DNA of 64,000 nt. Origin: Hypomesus transpacificus (Eukaryota > Chordata > Actinopteri > Osmeriformes > Osmeridae). Numbering within the stretch: the first letter of the stretch is position 1; each line of letters starts with the position of its first letter. Of this stretch, positions 35,653-63,684 are shown piece after piece. Location of the stretch: contig NC_061070.1 in NCBI RefSeq assembly GCF_021917145.1, forward strand, positions 12,611,390 through 12,675,389, read 5' to 3'. The notes beneath the pieces are model-generated. The model was not told where the DNA came from, did not search any database, and saw only the letters and a program-made list of their open reading frames with translations. Position numbers and translations under genes: made by a program.

Positions 35653-38600
35653 AAGCCTCTCTCTCGCACACACACATTTTCCTCTTTCTTTTTAGTTAAT
35701 CTCTTTGAAGTGTCCCACTACAGTCTGACTCATCATTCACTGGTCTCTAGTGTTTTGTGGTGAACTGCTGTCCAAATCACTCTTCTTTTTATCTATTTTT
35801 TTCTTCCTTCCTCTCATGTCATCTCGTACTCTGACCATACCCTTTCCTTCTCTCTCTTTGTCTTTGGAAAAGGTCAACCTACAGTATAGGTCAATGATAA
35901 TGGTTTTGAATAATTCATGAAAACAGTTAAACATGCAGGCATTGGTTTAAAGTAGAGATGATCTCTTGACTAAAGTAGTCTGACATAGTGAACTGAAATA
36001 ACCTGTCTCAAACACTGTTCTACTCAGTTCTGACAGTTTTCCAGCATCTCAAACCGCATGCTACTGTAGCCAGTAAAGTGTGTCACTTTATCCCAAACAA
36101 ACCAATGAGAGTGATTCAAATCATCAGGCAATCACATGGCACATCCATGCCATGTCATTTCTAAGTAAACACTATAATTTCATTTTTCTTTAAACTCATT
36201 TTGTCTGGCTGAGGTTTCCTATTTGTGTGAGATGACTAGTAGGTGCACAATATGCCGTTTGTGCGCTGCCCCGTCCTCAGGTGAAGACAGTTACCAAAGC
36301 CCTGCCAGTCCCATGCCTGAGTGAGTGATCTGCCTTAACTCATTTAGTCTGGCTCAGCTTTCTAATGCAGGTGACAGGGCTTGTTTTGTCTATCAAAGGT
36401 CACTAACTGGAGGGTTAGAATCAGCTGACTCACACTGTCTCAGGTCGCTAATCAATTGGCCCACTGGAACTGCTCAGTCTGGCTCAGGGCCTGGGTCAAG
36501 AGGAACGAGATCCAGAAGTTCATATGTCAGATCAGACCGGCACATGCTGGAGTTCATTATCCAGCCATCCTGCTATTCAACCGCCATCCTGCTATTCAAC
36601 CCACTATCATTACCGAAGAAGTAGATTGAACATTGAGAAAGGCCAATTTCCGTCATAGTTTGCCAAACTATTCTTTGCACATAAATTGCTATTTGACAAA
36701 GCAGACAATTCTATACAATAATGTTGACTTTACATGTATTTTTTATTACAAAGTGTCATAAATTAAAAATAGTTAACAGAGTCCTTGTGTTGTCCGAGTC
36801 TGACGGATGAGATGCTGATCAGATCAAGGCTTGGACTTTGAGGAACGACCTACAGTAAATGTGTGCGTGTGTGTGTGTATGCGTGCATGCATTTGTTGAC
36901 AGGCAGGCAGCATCAGGTTCCCGTCATTAGATTGTTTGGGGTTGGAAGGTCCTGTCTCTCAGCGTGTTACTGTTGGTCATCTGAACCGGATCTGCAGCAG
37001 AGTATCTTGGGGAGGAGAAGTGCCAGCAGCATAATCTGGTGGCTGGCTTTGTGCTCCCAGATTAGAGAGATGATGTTTTAAACCTTTTCTCACGGTCTCA
37101 ATATGGATTCTCCTCTCCTCTGCCTTACTGCGTGTGTGACAGGAGATTCACACAGCTGGGTTCAAGGAAAGGACACCTTCCTCGCTGCTTATGAAGCGGA
37201 GGGCTTTGGTATATTATCTGAGACGACTCACACATGTTCTATTCATCTATTCATTTGCCATCAGTGTGGCATAGGCATGGCATATCGTCTCCAGTGTTTG
37301 AGGGGAAACAGCTGCTAATCCTAATCCCCCTTTCACCCCACGGGATTCTGTCAAATCACAGGCCCTTTAAAATGCCCTGGCTGCCAGACTCCCTGGCTGG
37401 CTGACTGATTGGTTGACTGACTGACTGGCTGGCAGGCTGCCTAGCTTGGCTGATCTCGGTTTGAGGGTTGAGGCTACAGAGTGTGGGTAACTATCAGTTA
37501 TCAGTGAGGATTAGAGACACTAGATAAAGAGGAGAGCGAGAGAGAGAGAGCTTGGGGGGAGGATTATGCCTGTTCTAAGATGTCACGGTGGAAGACAGGT
37601 AGAAAGCATGTCCTGTCACAGTAGAGGCTGATAAATGCCGAGGCTCAGCTGGAGGACACCAGGCCGCAACTCAGCAGAGACCTGACTCCTACCAGAGACA
37701 GCCAAACTGAACACAATGCAAGTTCCTGTCCCTGATGAAGGGTGTGTGTGTGTTTGTGCGTGTGTGCATGTGTGACAGCCATAATTGTTTCCATATGTCT
37801 TTTACAAATTTTTACTATACTTGAGTCATAAGGTGTAAGTAAAGTCATAAGTACTTTTACAGTAAGGTTTCATTAACCACAGACAATTTTCTTTCTACTG
37901 GATATTAGTAAACAGTAATTTTAGTGTCAGAAATGAAATCTCAGCTCTATGGCGACTTTATGGCAATATTCTGTAAGCTACAATACATTACTCTTTCCTT
38001 GGTATTCAACACAATCTGTACTTCCTCTTTTACTCTACTTCCTACTTAATTTCATGTAAGGGCGTGAAACAAAAATGACAGAAATAGTTGTGATTTGTAT
38101 AATTCCCTCAACTGCTGTAACTAGAGATTTGAAAGCCTAACAACTCCAAAGTTGACTCTGAAGAATGAAATAGAACTCCTATAGCCATAGTCTTAATGAA
38201 ATTAATATCCAAAACAGGTATATTATCATTGAAGTTATAGGCTCTAGAACAAACACTCATATACATGACAGTGATTCTCAACAGACGTAACACAGATTTG
38301 TTATTCTGAACATCTGATAGTCTGCTATGGCCTTCATCAGCTACTACAATAAACTACACCGGGAAGAAAAACAGAAAGGCACTTTGCATGTGAACTGGCC
38401 ATATGTGTGAGTTTGGGCAAGGGAATGCTTGTGTGTCTATGTGTCAGTTGGTGGTAGAATACATGAATAAGTAGCACAGTCATGTAATGACTTTCTGAGT
38501 TGGCTGGATGAAGGGTGTGTAGTGGTGTGCATATGTGACTATTAGCAACATGATCATGCAAGCTGTATGCGTGTGCTTTTTTTCCCACAGGCTGTCAGAG

Positions 38601-41124
38601 TCGTGCTGCTGAGTCTTTGGTCATTTACAGAGCCCGTGTTTTTTTTTTTCAACGCTTTTGTTTAATTTCTACTTCCTGTTTTATTCTTGGCCTAATCCAA
38701 ACGCAACACAGCTGTGCATTCAGCCAGAGCGAGGGACTGGGGGAGGGGTTGCCAGGTCCTGCTGAGCTGAGCCAGGCTCTGCAAATGCTATCAGCAGATG
38801 GATGGAAAAGGGGTTGCCAGTTTGGGCTTATCTCCACTTTGTAAGCCAAATTGACCCCCCATTTGTACATAATACTGTGTTTAAATCTGTATTTGTGTTG
38901 TTTCTTCCGTGCACCAGTGCTAGCACAGGAATAGCTTACTGTAGTACACAATGATACGAGGAGATTGGAAATAGCCTTGAAAACGGCATGTTGGTGCAGT
39001 TAGCTTGGCTATACTGTGACAAAATATGTATTGATGGATTCTATTCATCTACATAGATCTCTGCCATGTAGACCAAATTAAAAACAACATGTGGGTTTCC
39101 AGATTGAGCTTTGTCTTCCAGGGTGCTCCATCACTTCAGTATTATTTGCCCATAGAGGGCTGAGGCGTCTCTCTGTTGTCTCTTAAGCCAGCACAGTACT
39201 GCACATTCATTATTAATCTAACATACCAGGGACTTTCTTGCTCACTCTTTCCTTCTCAGCCTAGCCAATTACAGTAAGGCCCCAGTGACTGTAGCCTGTC
39301 TCCTTCGCTGCTGTGCTGGATGTCTTTGATGTCTCTATCAACATGAGGAGACTGGGAGGGGGGGGGGGGGTGGCTGGCTTGGGGCAGGGAGTCTTAATAG
39401 AGCAGAGGGAGGATTAGAGGACTGACTGCCACTGGGGTAGAAACTCTTTTTTTTTTGTACTCTTATTCATATTTTTATTTTATAGTCGGAGGACCCGGGG
39501 TCTTGCTTTTGCCATGGACCTGCCTCTGCCTGTTATCACAGAGACACGGCAGCTAATCCTGTTACTCTTTCATTTGGGGAGGCGCCAAAGTGTGTATGCG
39601 AAGCAGGGCTTCTTAGACCCAGGGCCACTGTCTCCAAGGCCAAGACTCAATCATCTACAGTCATTTTATTTCCCTCTACTCTGATGGGAGTGGGCTTGGA
39701 TGGCAAAAAAAATCTTCAGCAACTTCTTTATGATGGTTTGGTATTACATCAAATAGTTGTAGATACAAAATGCTATTTTAAGGTGCTGGTAATCTCAACA
39801 TGGAAAATCATTACCCAGGCTTGGTCTCATTCCTCCTCTGATAATCAACAACTTTCTGTTTTGGATGGCTTAAAAAAAAAGCAAATTTCAAATATTTTTT
39901 CTCTTTGCAGTCTGTCTTGTATATCACTATTCCAGTCACTGTTGTTCAGACATTTCCAGCAGTTGATTCCCAGCTACCTCAGGTCACACCCAGTATTTGC
40001 AACTCTGACCTTTAAGCAGGAAGTTGCTGCGAGCACACAGACGTTCTTGCAGCTGCAATATCAACCTGCTATACAACATTTTTCTCATCCTCTGGTGCAA
40101 CACTCCCCTCACCCAAACTCGCACATCAAAAGCAGATGGATTTTAAACAAGTCGATTCTGTCAGTAAGCAAATGAGCAACATCCAGAAGAACTTGATATA
40201 AAAAGGAATATGCTCCTTCAAGAATCCCTCGTCTTCAAAAAAAATATGTAGAAGTCACGGTACACTGCTACAGATCAACAACTAGTAGTACAAATGTAAG
40301 GTCCAGGCATTAAGACAAAAACCTACAGTTTATCCTTCAACTGTAGTGATCTATAGATCTGAGCCTACACATCCAAGTATGTATACAGGCTAACTATTAT
40401 GGGCAGAGGGAGCAGGTTACATAAACACTATGATGTCATTCCCTTTTAACACACCAGGAAGGTCTTTATGACTTATCCAATGCATTGGGGAACCCCACGC
40501 TCGGAGACATCTGAAAGCTTCTTTTTGAAGAAAAGACAACATTGCATACATTTATTAGGAATGGACGCTACTTCCAATACATGCACACCAGCACTGTCTT
40601 CTAAATGTAGTGTTGACATTATTGCAAACACTTGTCTCCCTGCTGTTTTTCGTGTATTATATTTTTATTATCTTAGGATAAAAAAAACAAAAAAAAAACA
40701 TTGACAATTACATGGGATGCCTTGTTCTGCATAATTTAACATATACACAGTGGGAAAAGGAATGGCAATGCTTTAGACATCACAGCCTCTTCATAACCCC
40801 TGCCCTCCCCCGACCACTGCCTGCATGCAGTTTTCACTGCAAAAAGTTGCGTGGGACAGCCTGCAAAGAGCACAAGAAGCATTCACAGTAAAGGAGGATG
40901 AGGGGAGGAGGAGAGGTGGATGGAGGGACAGAAGAGGAAAGAGGAGAAGAGGGGGGAGGGGGGGAGAGAAACAAAGTGACTGCAGCACTGGCCTTGGTTT
41001 CAACAGGAGAAGGAGCAGCATAGTCCTATATCATTCTAGCTAACTTCTCCCACGTGTCAACTCCTCATCTCCTGATTGTGTTACTCTTTCCATTGTCTTT
41101 GACACAAAAAAGTTTGTTTACGCA

Positions 41125-41148
41125 TGTATATATATATATACATATATA

Positions 41149-41192
<44 letters not shown>

Positions 41193-41213
41193 CACATACA
41201 TATGTATATACAT
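41125..41213. repeat. (TA)n/(TG)n tract 3' of pten
   Basis: Alternating purine-pyrimidine TATATA and TGTGTG sequence starting about 270 bp past the pten stop codon, so probably within the pten 3' UTR. Confidence 0.9.
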
Positions 41214-41485
41214 GCACACATTGTACAGCTACAGCACCTTTTCCCACGGCGCAACAGTGTCAATACCTCGCACATGGTAAACGTCCGTGCCAAAGAAAAG
41301 AATATTAAAAACTATATATTGGTCAGGATATTAATCTTTTTCTCCTAAAATTGGCATTCGACATGATGATACTCTATTGCCGTTGGGGGGGAGGGAAAGG
41401 ACAAAAGGTTCTTCTTTGAGTTCATATTCAAGTTTTCTCCTTGTTTTTCTCTGGTGTATCTTTTCCTTTGCTGTTAAAAAGAGTT

Positions 41486-51037
<9,552 letters not shown>

Positions 51038-51201
51038 CCAGAAGATGGCAGGATTACCCTTCAGTTTCTGTTCTTGCGTTGATTTTAGATCTTGGATTTG
51101 AAGTTACGTAAGAAACTCAATAGTATTTCATGCTTCTCAAGAAACTTGGGTTATCAAAAAAAATAACAAATCTTCTAAGCTGGTATCACAATGATTGATT
51201 A

Positions 51202-51207
51202 TTTATT
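51202..51207 (-). other. Candidate papss2 poly(A) signal
   Basis: AATAAA on the minus strand about 660 bp past the papss2 stop codon. A second AATAAA at 51311-51316 is an alternative. Confidence 0.45.
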
Positions 51208-51865
51208 TTGCAAGGTTTAATGAATATATCGATGTAAAGGCAAATAACTGACGGACACATTATTTCTATGAAGGGGCAGTTTTCTTGTTGGAATGCAGTA
51301 ATATTTTTGTTTTATTTTACATTTCCCCTCCACTGCTGTCAGTCCTCACAGAGACCATGCCAAAACATAAACGATGATGTATTGAGAGATGAAAGCCACT
51401 TCACAGTACTTATACCATTAGGTAATGGGGTCTTCATTTCAGTCCTTTCAGATTAGAGAACATTTCCACAGTGCAATGTTTACATTCAATGGGAAAGCCA
51501 CTTTCTCCTGATAGTGAAAAAGTATGTCTACACATGCATATAAACAATTATTAAATGTTCATGTTATCTCTTGATATAGATCGATTTCTGGAAAGGTTGT
51601 TATACAATTTAATCTCACATGCAACATACAATGCATCATTCAAGTGATAGTCATACATTACAAATATTATGGAAGTTAAAAATTTGGTGACAACATGGTA
51701 CTGTCTTAACTGTATTCACAACATCCCAAACAATTTGGTTATCTTTCAAATCCTCATACAACATTGGGATTATTTAGTTTAAGAGCTCTGGTGCATAAGT
51801 AACTGGCTGTTCTTGTGGAAAGCCTGGTATAGGAAATAAGTTATGTGTCCTCCAGGCTGGACTGG

Positions 51866-57926
<6,061 letters not shown>

Positions 57927-58902
57927 GGTGCACAATAGTAATTGCAACCAATGAACTTTGGACCTAGGGCATAAATAGTTCGATGATTGCCGGGCGTCGG
58001 TTTGTCGCTTTCAAATCACAACTCCGACGGTCATTTAAAGAACTGTTGTTTTATAAGTTATCCCAGACACGTTGCATTTCTCTGGCCCATCCTCCATGTC
58101 TTCTCCAAGGTCCAAAAATCTGCATATTCCTGAATGCCAGCCAATACTTTCAGCTCACGACACGGTAGTTTAACTCCGGTACTAACTTTGCATAAAGACA
58201 AACAAATGTGCAGTAGTAGGGCTGACCCGGAATGAGGGTAGTCTTAAACTTTCAACCAAGTCATGCTTATGCAATGTTTTCAGAGAGTAAGAAGCGGTTG
58301 TACAATAGAACCATTGACTCCAAATCGTATTGTAACAACAACTAGTGTAGATAAAGTAGACATTTAGATTTAGTTAGTTTGATTATTAGTTTATTAATAT
58401 CAACAAAAGAGATCCATAAATAACCCTTTTTAAGTAGTATTTGGTTTTCTTAAAACACACCAAACCAGTTACCATAATCAACGAAGTATTTAGATGAAAC
58501 CATTCTCAATAATTAAATGGCCTTTTCCCATAAGGTTTTCCATATGGTGTGTCTTATCTTTGGTCATAAGCATAACAATTGCTTTGGACATTAAAGCAGC
58601 ACAAACATAACCATAATAGCAACAGTATATAGTATGTCCAACATCTAACTGTGTTGTGTATGTTATAGTAATCACCAAAAGCAACTGGTAACACTTAAAA
58701 TGGAAGGATTTGGCATCGTCTGAACATGTCCTGTTGATCTCAAAGGACTTGTTTCAATTGGTCACCTATATGTTTAATCTGTGGACAGTTCCTAATAGTT
58801 TTCAGTCATCCTCTGTAATACTATGGTAGCTAACGTTTAATCAAACTTATGTTTAGATATAACAATCTTTTTCAACCACACTATCATGAAGCATTGTACA
58901 CT
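57927..58902. other. papss2 upstream region
   Basis: The 5' flank of papss2 and the 3' flank of minpp1, both on the minus strand. AT-rich, no frame resembling a known protein, no repeat recognised. Confidence 0.6.
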
Positions 58903-58908
58903 TTTATT
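58903..58908 (-). other. minpp1 poly(A) signal
   Basis: AATAAA on the minus strand only about 40 bp past the minpp1 stop codon, implying a very short 3' UTR. Confidence 0.6.
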
Positions 58909-58947
58909 CGATTCATGAATAGGGATGCCTGATAGAATTAGATCCAT

Positions 58948-61900
58948 TTAATGAGGTGGAAACAGCTGGCACTCTGTTTCAAAGTCACAGCCATCTAGCA
59001 GATACTCATAGTGCACTCTGACATCTTTGTAGAGTGGGGCATAGCCCTCGTTGGCACCCAGGCCTGGGAAGGCCAGGGGCCTCTCATTCAGGAATGGTTG
59101 CAGCCTCAGGCCCTGGTCCCCACAGTCGTAGAGCACCAGCAGCAGGTTGGCTGTGTAAGGCAGCATCTGGCTGGTGCGGAAGGATCTCTGGCTCTGTGTG
59201 GCGTAGTTGGTAGAGGTCAGGGCCTCACTGTCCTTAAAGAAGCCTAGGAGGGTAAGCAGGGGCAGAAGTGTCTCGGCATGGCCCACCTGGATGGTAACAG
59301 CTTCTGTCACATTCTCCCCGGATCTGAAAGATCCCAAGGTACAGAGAGAATCAGAATCACAAAGGGATTTATTCGCCATGAAAGTTTGCACAGACAAGGA
59401 ATTTGCTTTGGCAGGAAGGTGCATACAATAAACATATAGGAATCTTAAATTTAGATATATGGTCTAACTATACTAAGGATACATAAACTAGCGTGTGAGG
59501 GGGTGCTCCTATACATCCAGTGTTAATTCTTATCAAAAGATCTTCAAATTTATCATAAATAAGCTCATATCACATTTACATTTAGTCATTTAACAGGCGC
59601 TCTTATCCAGAGCGACTTACAGTAAGTACAGGGACATTACCCCGAGGCAAGTAGGGTGAAGTGCCCAAGGACACAACGTCATTTGGTCTGGCCGGGAATC
59701 GAACAGACGACCTTCAGATTACTAGCCCGATTCCCTAACCGCTCAGCCACCTGACTCCCTACATTTAAATAATTAGTACCAAAAAACCTCTGACATTTAT
59801 GTCTATACCAAAAAAAACGAAGTAATGACAAAGTCTTTTGTCACTTAATTTACTGCATTTTTTAAATACTATTTTACTGAGTGGTTTTATCAGAACACAG
59901 CAACCAACCTGAGGAGTGCACATACACACAATGCTTGCATCACTGTGACTTGCAAAACTCATTGATCTGTAGGAACAGTTTGCCTGTTAATAACAGGTAA
60001 GAGGAGAGTCACCTGCCCTTTGAACAGAGTGTGCAACTGACTGGTGACTGGATTCATTCATCTCAAATTACACTTATTATTATTAGGTCAGTGCCCTAGA
60101 GAAGGAAATATTACACATGACTCTTTCTTTTTACTTTAATTTCACTTTAAAATATCAAAAGAGACTTTGTGAATTTACTTTTTCTTTTGAGACAGTTTTT
60201 TTCCCTTGTGTCTACACTTACCCTGATGCATGAATGTTTAAGCAATACAAACACATCCATCATCTATCTCAGTGTATTTTAGCCAACTGTTATTTGAGCA
60301 CCGCTAATGTGGATTGAGATTTTACTACTCTACAAACTTTGGGGAAAAAGCTCCCTGTGTACTGTATTGTATTGCATGTTCTATAACACACAATGTGCAT
60401 GCTTAACTTGCACATCCAGTTTCTTTGAGAAAGATAACACATTTCTGCTGCATCATTGTGAACTTACTGCTAGAGTTCAGGTGCGTGGTGTCATGATGAA
60501 CACATGCACACAAATACACACATACAAAGATATGTCTTGGGGAAACATCCAGGCAGTTTCATACAGTAACGGGGATGTGATGTCCATGTTTTTCAAATTC
60601 TATCTTGTAAGTGTTGGTACATGTACATGTAAATGCATACATTTTCTCAACAAATTGTACTTGACTTAGTGGTTGTATAGTGATAGTGGACTGCGGCGCA
60701 ACCAGGATATGGTTAACTGTATTTGCACTAGTTGCCTTGCGCATGAGGATGAGTGTCCGGTTTGCACAGGCCTCTGAATAGGGCCGTTCATGACCGAAAC
60801 AGACACTGTATCTGACAGTTAAGCTTTTAGTAAATAGCTCATTTCACTGCTTATGTATTTGGTGAGTAGCCCAGTCTTTTCAATTGGGATCCAATACAAT
60901 TACATTTAAGAATATGTTATGACATTTTTAACTGCACACACTGTATGAAAAGATGATCAAGAAACAGGAATGAGTACATTTCCCTTTAACCCAGTGCCTT
61001 CTATGAATGTCCAAGGTGTATACTCAAAGAGTGAGTGTGTGTAGTTCACTGGCTTACCAACAGCCAATTACCTGCTTTCTCCGGCAGCTCTTTCCAGACG
61101 ACTAAAAACATCATGAAAGAGGATGCAGCTTGTCTTGCTGTTAATGTCGTGACCATAACCTCTTTTCCAAAATTGCTTCAGATCATTTGCATACTCCAAA
61201 ACCTAAAGTTGGGGTAAATGCCGCCTTGTATTTAGTAATAATACTGTGCAACATGGCAGATTGTTAGCAGGGATTTGAGTGAATCTTTCTTTATGTGGTA
61301 CTGTTTAGATATGGGTGGGCCATCTGAGTTTGTCAGTTGGAAGATCAACATTACACACACACCCATTTTATGTCCATTAGTTTCTGACATAGGCCTGGAT
61401 AATGAAGAGAACAAGCCACATTTTAAGAGAATCAGTAGATTATTTTTTTCCCCAAATGAATTTGGTTATGCTTTCCACTGTCTCAGTGGATGTTTGTTTT
61501 TTAACTTTAATAAATTGATTAAACATGTGTAAATCAAGCAAGAATATTTGCTTTACCTAGCAATTACCCAGAGTTATGTATTCACATTTTTCTCCATAAA
61601 CAAAACATGTGGTGGGATACAGTACCTGTGCGTCTATCTCATCAAACAGTTGACACCAGGGAGAGTTTTCCGTCTTGATCGCAAACTCGTACGCACACAG
61701 GTAAAATGCAGCCTCAGCCATATCTTAACGGGAAAGGTTACAGAATATAAATTCAAGTCTAATTGATATTTTAAGGTTCAGGATTTCCACAGATTCAATA
61801 ATGGTTAAGAACTTGTTTGTTCATGTGACTTCACGCTCTTCAACCTCCATTTTTGTTTACTATGTGTTCACCACCTTGTAACCCACAAATTAGAAAATGT

Positions 61901-63656
61901 CTCCATCTACTGCCCACTTCTTATTGGTCAATGAAGCGGTTCTTATCAGGCATGCAAACAGGTCAGGGGTTAAAAAAAAGTGAGAACGATACGGCAAACC
62001 CCCGATCCTGAAGGGGGGTCTGGGGGCATGCTCGCCCGGAAGAACATTTCTGAAATAATTTAAAGTTAATCGTATCAATCTAGTGCACTTTGAGAGCAAA
62101 ATTAAGAGGCTAGATCAATGTAAAAAACCTCTCCCCATTCTGCCCCTGATTAGCTGTGAGGTTTAGGTATTAGGAGTGACGATTGGTTTCAGAGAGCCAG
62201 TTGTAAAGTTGCGAAGCACGAGCAAAATGCTGTGTTGGCCAAAAAGGTCTCACCTAAAGGTTTACATGTCTGTCTTATCATATATATATATATGATATAA
62301 TTAATTTGTGATTTTGCGTGATTTTGCACATGTCCAGTAGTTTCTGACATAGGCCTGGATAATGAAGAGAACATATATGTGATATATGTGATTTTGCAAT
62401 AAAATTACAGATGTATAGGTCAATAGAAACACAGGTCCACTATTGTTATTAGCCCCTGCAATCCAGTAAATGACTAGATAGTCAAGGAACTTTGTCATAT
62501 AGCCTACCAGTTTTTGCACATACTGTAGTCTGACAGTTGGACGGAAATTGAAAACGGGCCTACAATAAAGAAGAGAGACAACCCACTATATTTGGCATTT
62601 GAACAGCAACTTGTACACAACTGCAATTTAAACTGACCTGCAGTGATGTGTGAATAAGGGACAGTGAGTCGGTCTGCAATCTTCTCCTGGACCCTTGTCA
62701 TCTCTGCCCCCAACTTAAATTTATCCAACTCAGCCAGAGCAGGTGGGTTCTTCTCAACTGTCTCCACAAACTTGGTACAATGGTCAAAGAATCTCATAAG
62801 AGCATCGTTAACTTCGTGGTCAACATTTTGGTCTATGGAGGAAATTGTAAATAGGACAATGTCAAAGCAGCAGTTGACAGGTAAAGCGAAATTTGCAACA
62901 ACTGAACAATTATATCTGTAATGTAAATGAGTCAGTACTTACTCCCTGTACTTACTGTAAGTCGCTCTGGATAAGAGCGTCTGCTAAATAACTAAATGTA
63001 AATGTAAATGGGGGTGTGCATTGATATTGAATTGGTTAGTTCGTTTCAATAGTAAACTCAAATTCCCCAAACGAACATCTTCTACCTTTAATATTCCACA
63101 GCTGTGTCAATCCTCCTTTGAAAGCAATAGTGCTGTTCACACATCTGTGCTTTGAGCTTGTCATAAACTTGATATAACCATCTCGAAGCTTTTCTTCTGA
63201 TATCAGTGAGGGAAATAACTTTGACAGCCTGACTGCCAGATGCCTGTGGTCATCGACACCCTTCTGTACTAACCGACCGTCCATTTCGTCAGTGTACCAC
63301 ATTTTCCATTGCTTTATTTCACGCTGCACCTCCTGGTCCGAGACTTCGTGCACAATCAGGTTGTGGAGTTGCCTCATTTTCTTGACATTTTTGCTTGTTG
63401 GATATCGTGTACCGTGCCTTATAATCGCGGTCAGATGAATTCCGCGACATTCTGGAGATGGGGGCTGAAAAAGAGATTTGTTTACAGCCAGTATGTCTTC
63501 TATCAAGTAGGGATTTACTTCCTCATACCTGCCTTTAGTGCTAAAATATTTTGCAATCACTGGTATATTTGTACCAGTTGTATGGCACGCATTACCCCCA
63601 AAAATATTACAAAAGAAATTAGCGACACACACTGTGAAAGAAAAAGTAAACCACAT
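58948..63656 (-). CDS. minpp1: Multiple inositol polyphosphate phosphatase 1
   Basis: Five coding exons: 63656-63086, 62832-62638, 61723-61626, 61202-61072 and 59323-58948. The total is 1371 nt, 456 aa (human MINPP1 487 aa, also five exons). This histidine-acid phosphatase removes phosphates from InsP6/InsP5 and acts on 2,3-bisphosphoglycerate, usually in the ER lumen. The N-terminus MWFTFSFTVCVANFFC is a signal peptide. Catalytic RHGTRYP is at residues 80-86; TSSKHRC follows at 166-172; the second catalytic motif GHAE is in exon 5. RYEEVNPYL, DALMRFFDHC and VLEYANDLKQFWKRGYG also match the family. The C-terminus is CQLFPPH, with no KDEL-like tail such as the SDEL of human. Introns contain a full SINE and SINE tail pieces. 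Fish have more than one minpp1 paralog; which one this is was not resolved. Confidence 0.94.
59572..59760 (-). mobile_element. tRNA-Leu-derived SINE
   Basis: Read on the minus strand it begins GGGAGTCAGGTGGCTGAGCGG, like a tRNA-Leu 5' end, with an A box (TGGCTGAGCGGTT, 59738-59750) and a B box (GTTCGATTCCC, 59694-59704). A middle part (ACGTTGTGTCCTTGGGCACT) follows, and it ends in the tail GTCGCTCTGGATAAGAGCG... AAATGTAAATG. About 189 bp, apparently full length, in minpp1 intron 4. It is a retroelement and not a working tRNA gene. Confidence 0.85.
61371..61413. repeat. 43-bp repeated segment, copy 1 (minpp1 intron 3)
   Basis: The segment TGTCCATTAGTTTCTGACAT... AATGAAGAGAACA recurs at 62331-62373 in direct orientation, 960 bp away, with one mismatch. 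Confidence 0.75.
62331..62373. repeat. 43-bp repeated segment, copy 2 (minpp1 intron 2)
   Basis: Direct copy of 61371-61413. Flanking sequences differ, so the pair is either a shared fragment of a dispersed repeat or a local duplication. Confidence 0.75.
62944..63010 (+). mobile_element. SINE 3' tail fragment
   Basis: CCCTGTACTTACTGTAAGTCGCTCTGGATAAGAGCGTCTGCTAAAT... AAATGTAAATG is the same tail as in the 59.57-kb SINE, in the opposite orientation and without the tRNA head. Located in minpp1 intron 1. Confidence 0.8.
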
Positions 63657-63684
63657 AGCTATGGCGTAGCTATTCGTTCACAAC

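Larger units (their letters stand above)
28320..41485. other. 13-kb gene-free region between fas and pten
   Basis: No exon series or known protein was found on either strand. It holds repeats (a LINE tail near 29.0 kb, a MITE-like element at 30.4 kb, a LINE ORF2 remnant at 32.7 kb, CA, CTTT, CT and G tracts) and less repetitive blocks at about 36.2-40.2 kb. In human this gap holds RNLS, lipase genes, ANKRD22, STAMBPL1 and ACTA2; none is recognisable here. The part just below 41485 should be pten 3' UTR (AATAAA on the minus strand at 40664-40669 and 40551-40556). Confidence 0.6.

Noticed and set aside
35368-35763. Frame rich in Phe/Leu/Ser resembling membrane helices
   Set aside because: Translation of the CTTT tract.
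39684-40175. 163-codon plus-strand frame below pten
   Set aside because: No recognisable domain and no splice context. Length alone is expected by chance in AT-rich sequence.
59694-59750. tRNA-like A and B boxes
   Set aside because: They belong to a SINE head; the cloverleaf is degenerate and the body continues into a LINE-type tail.
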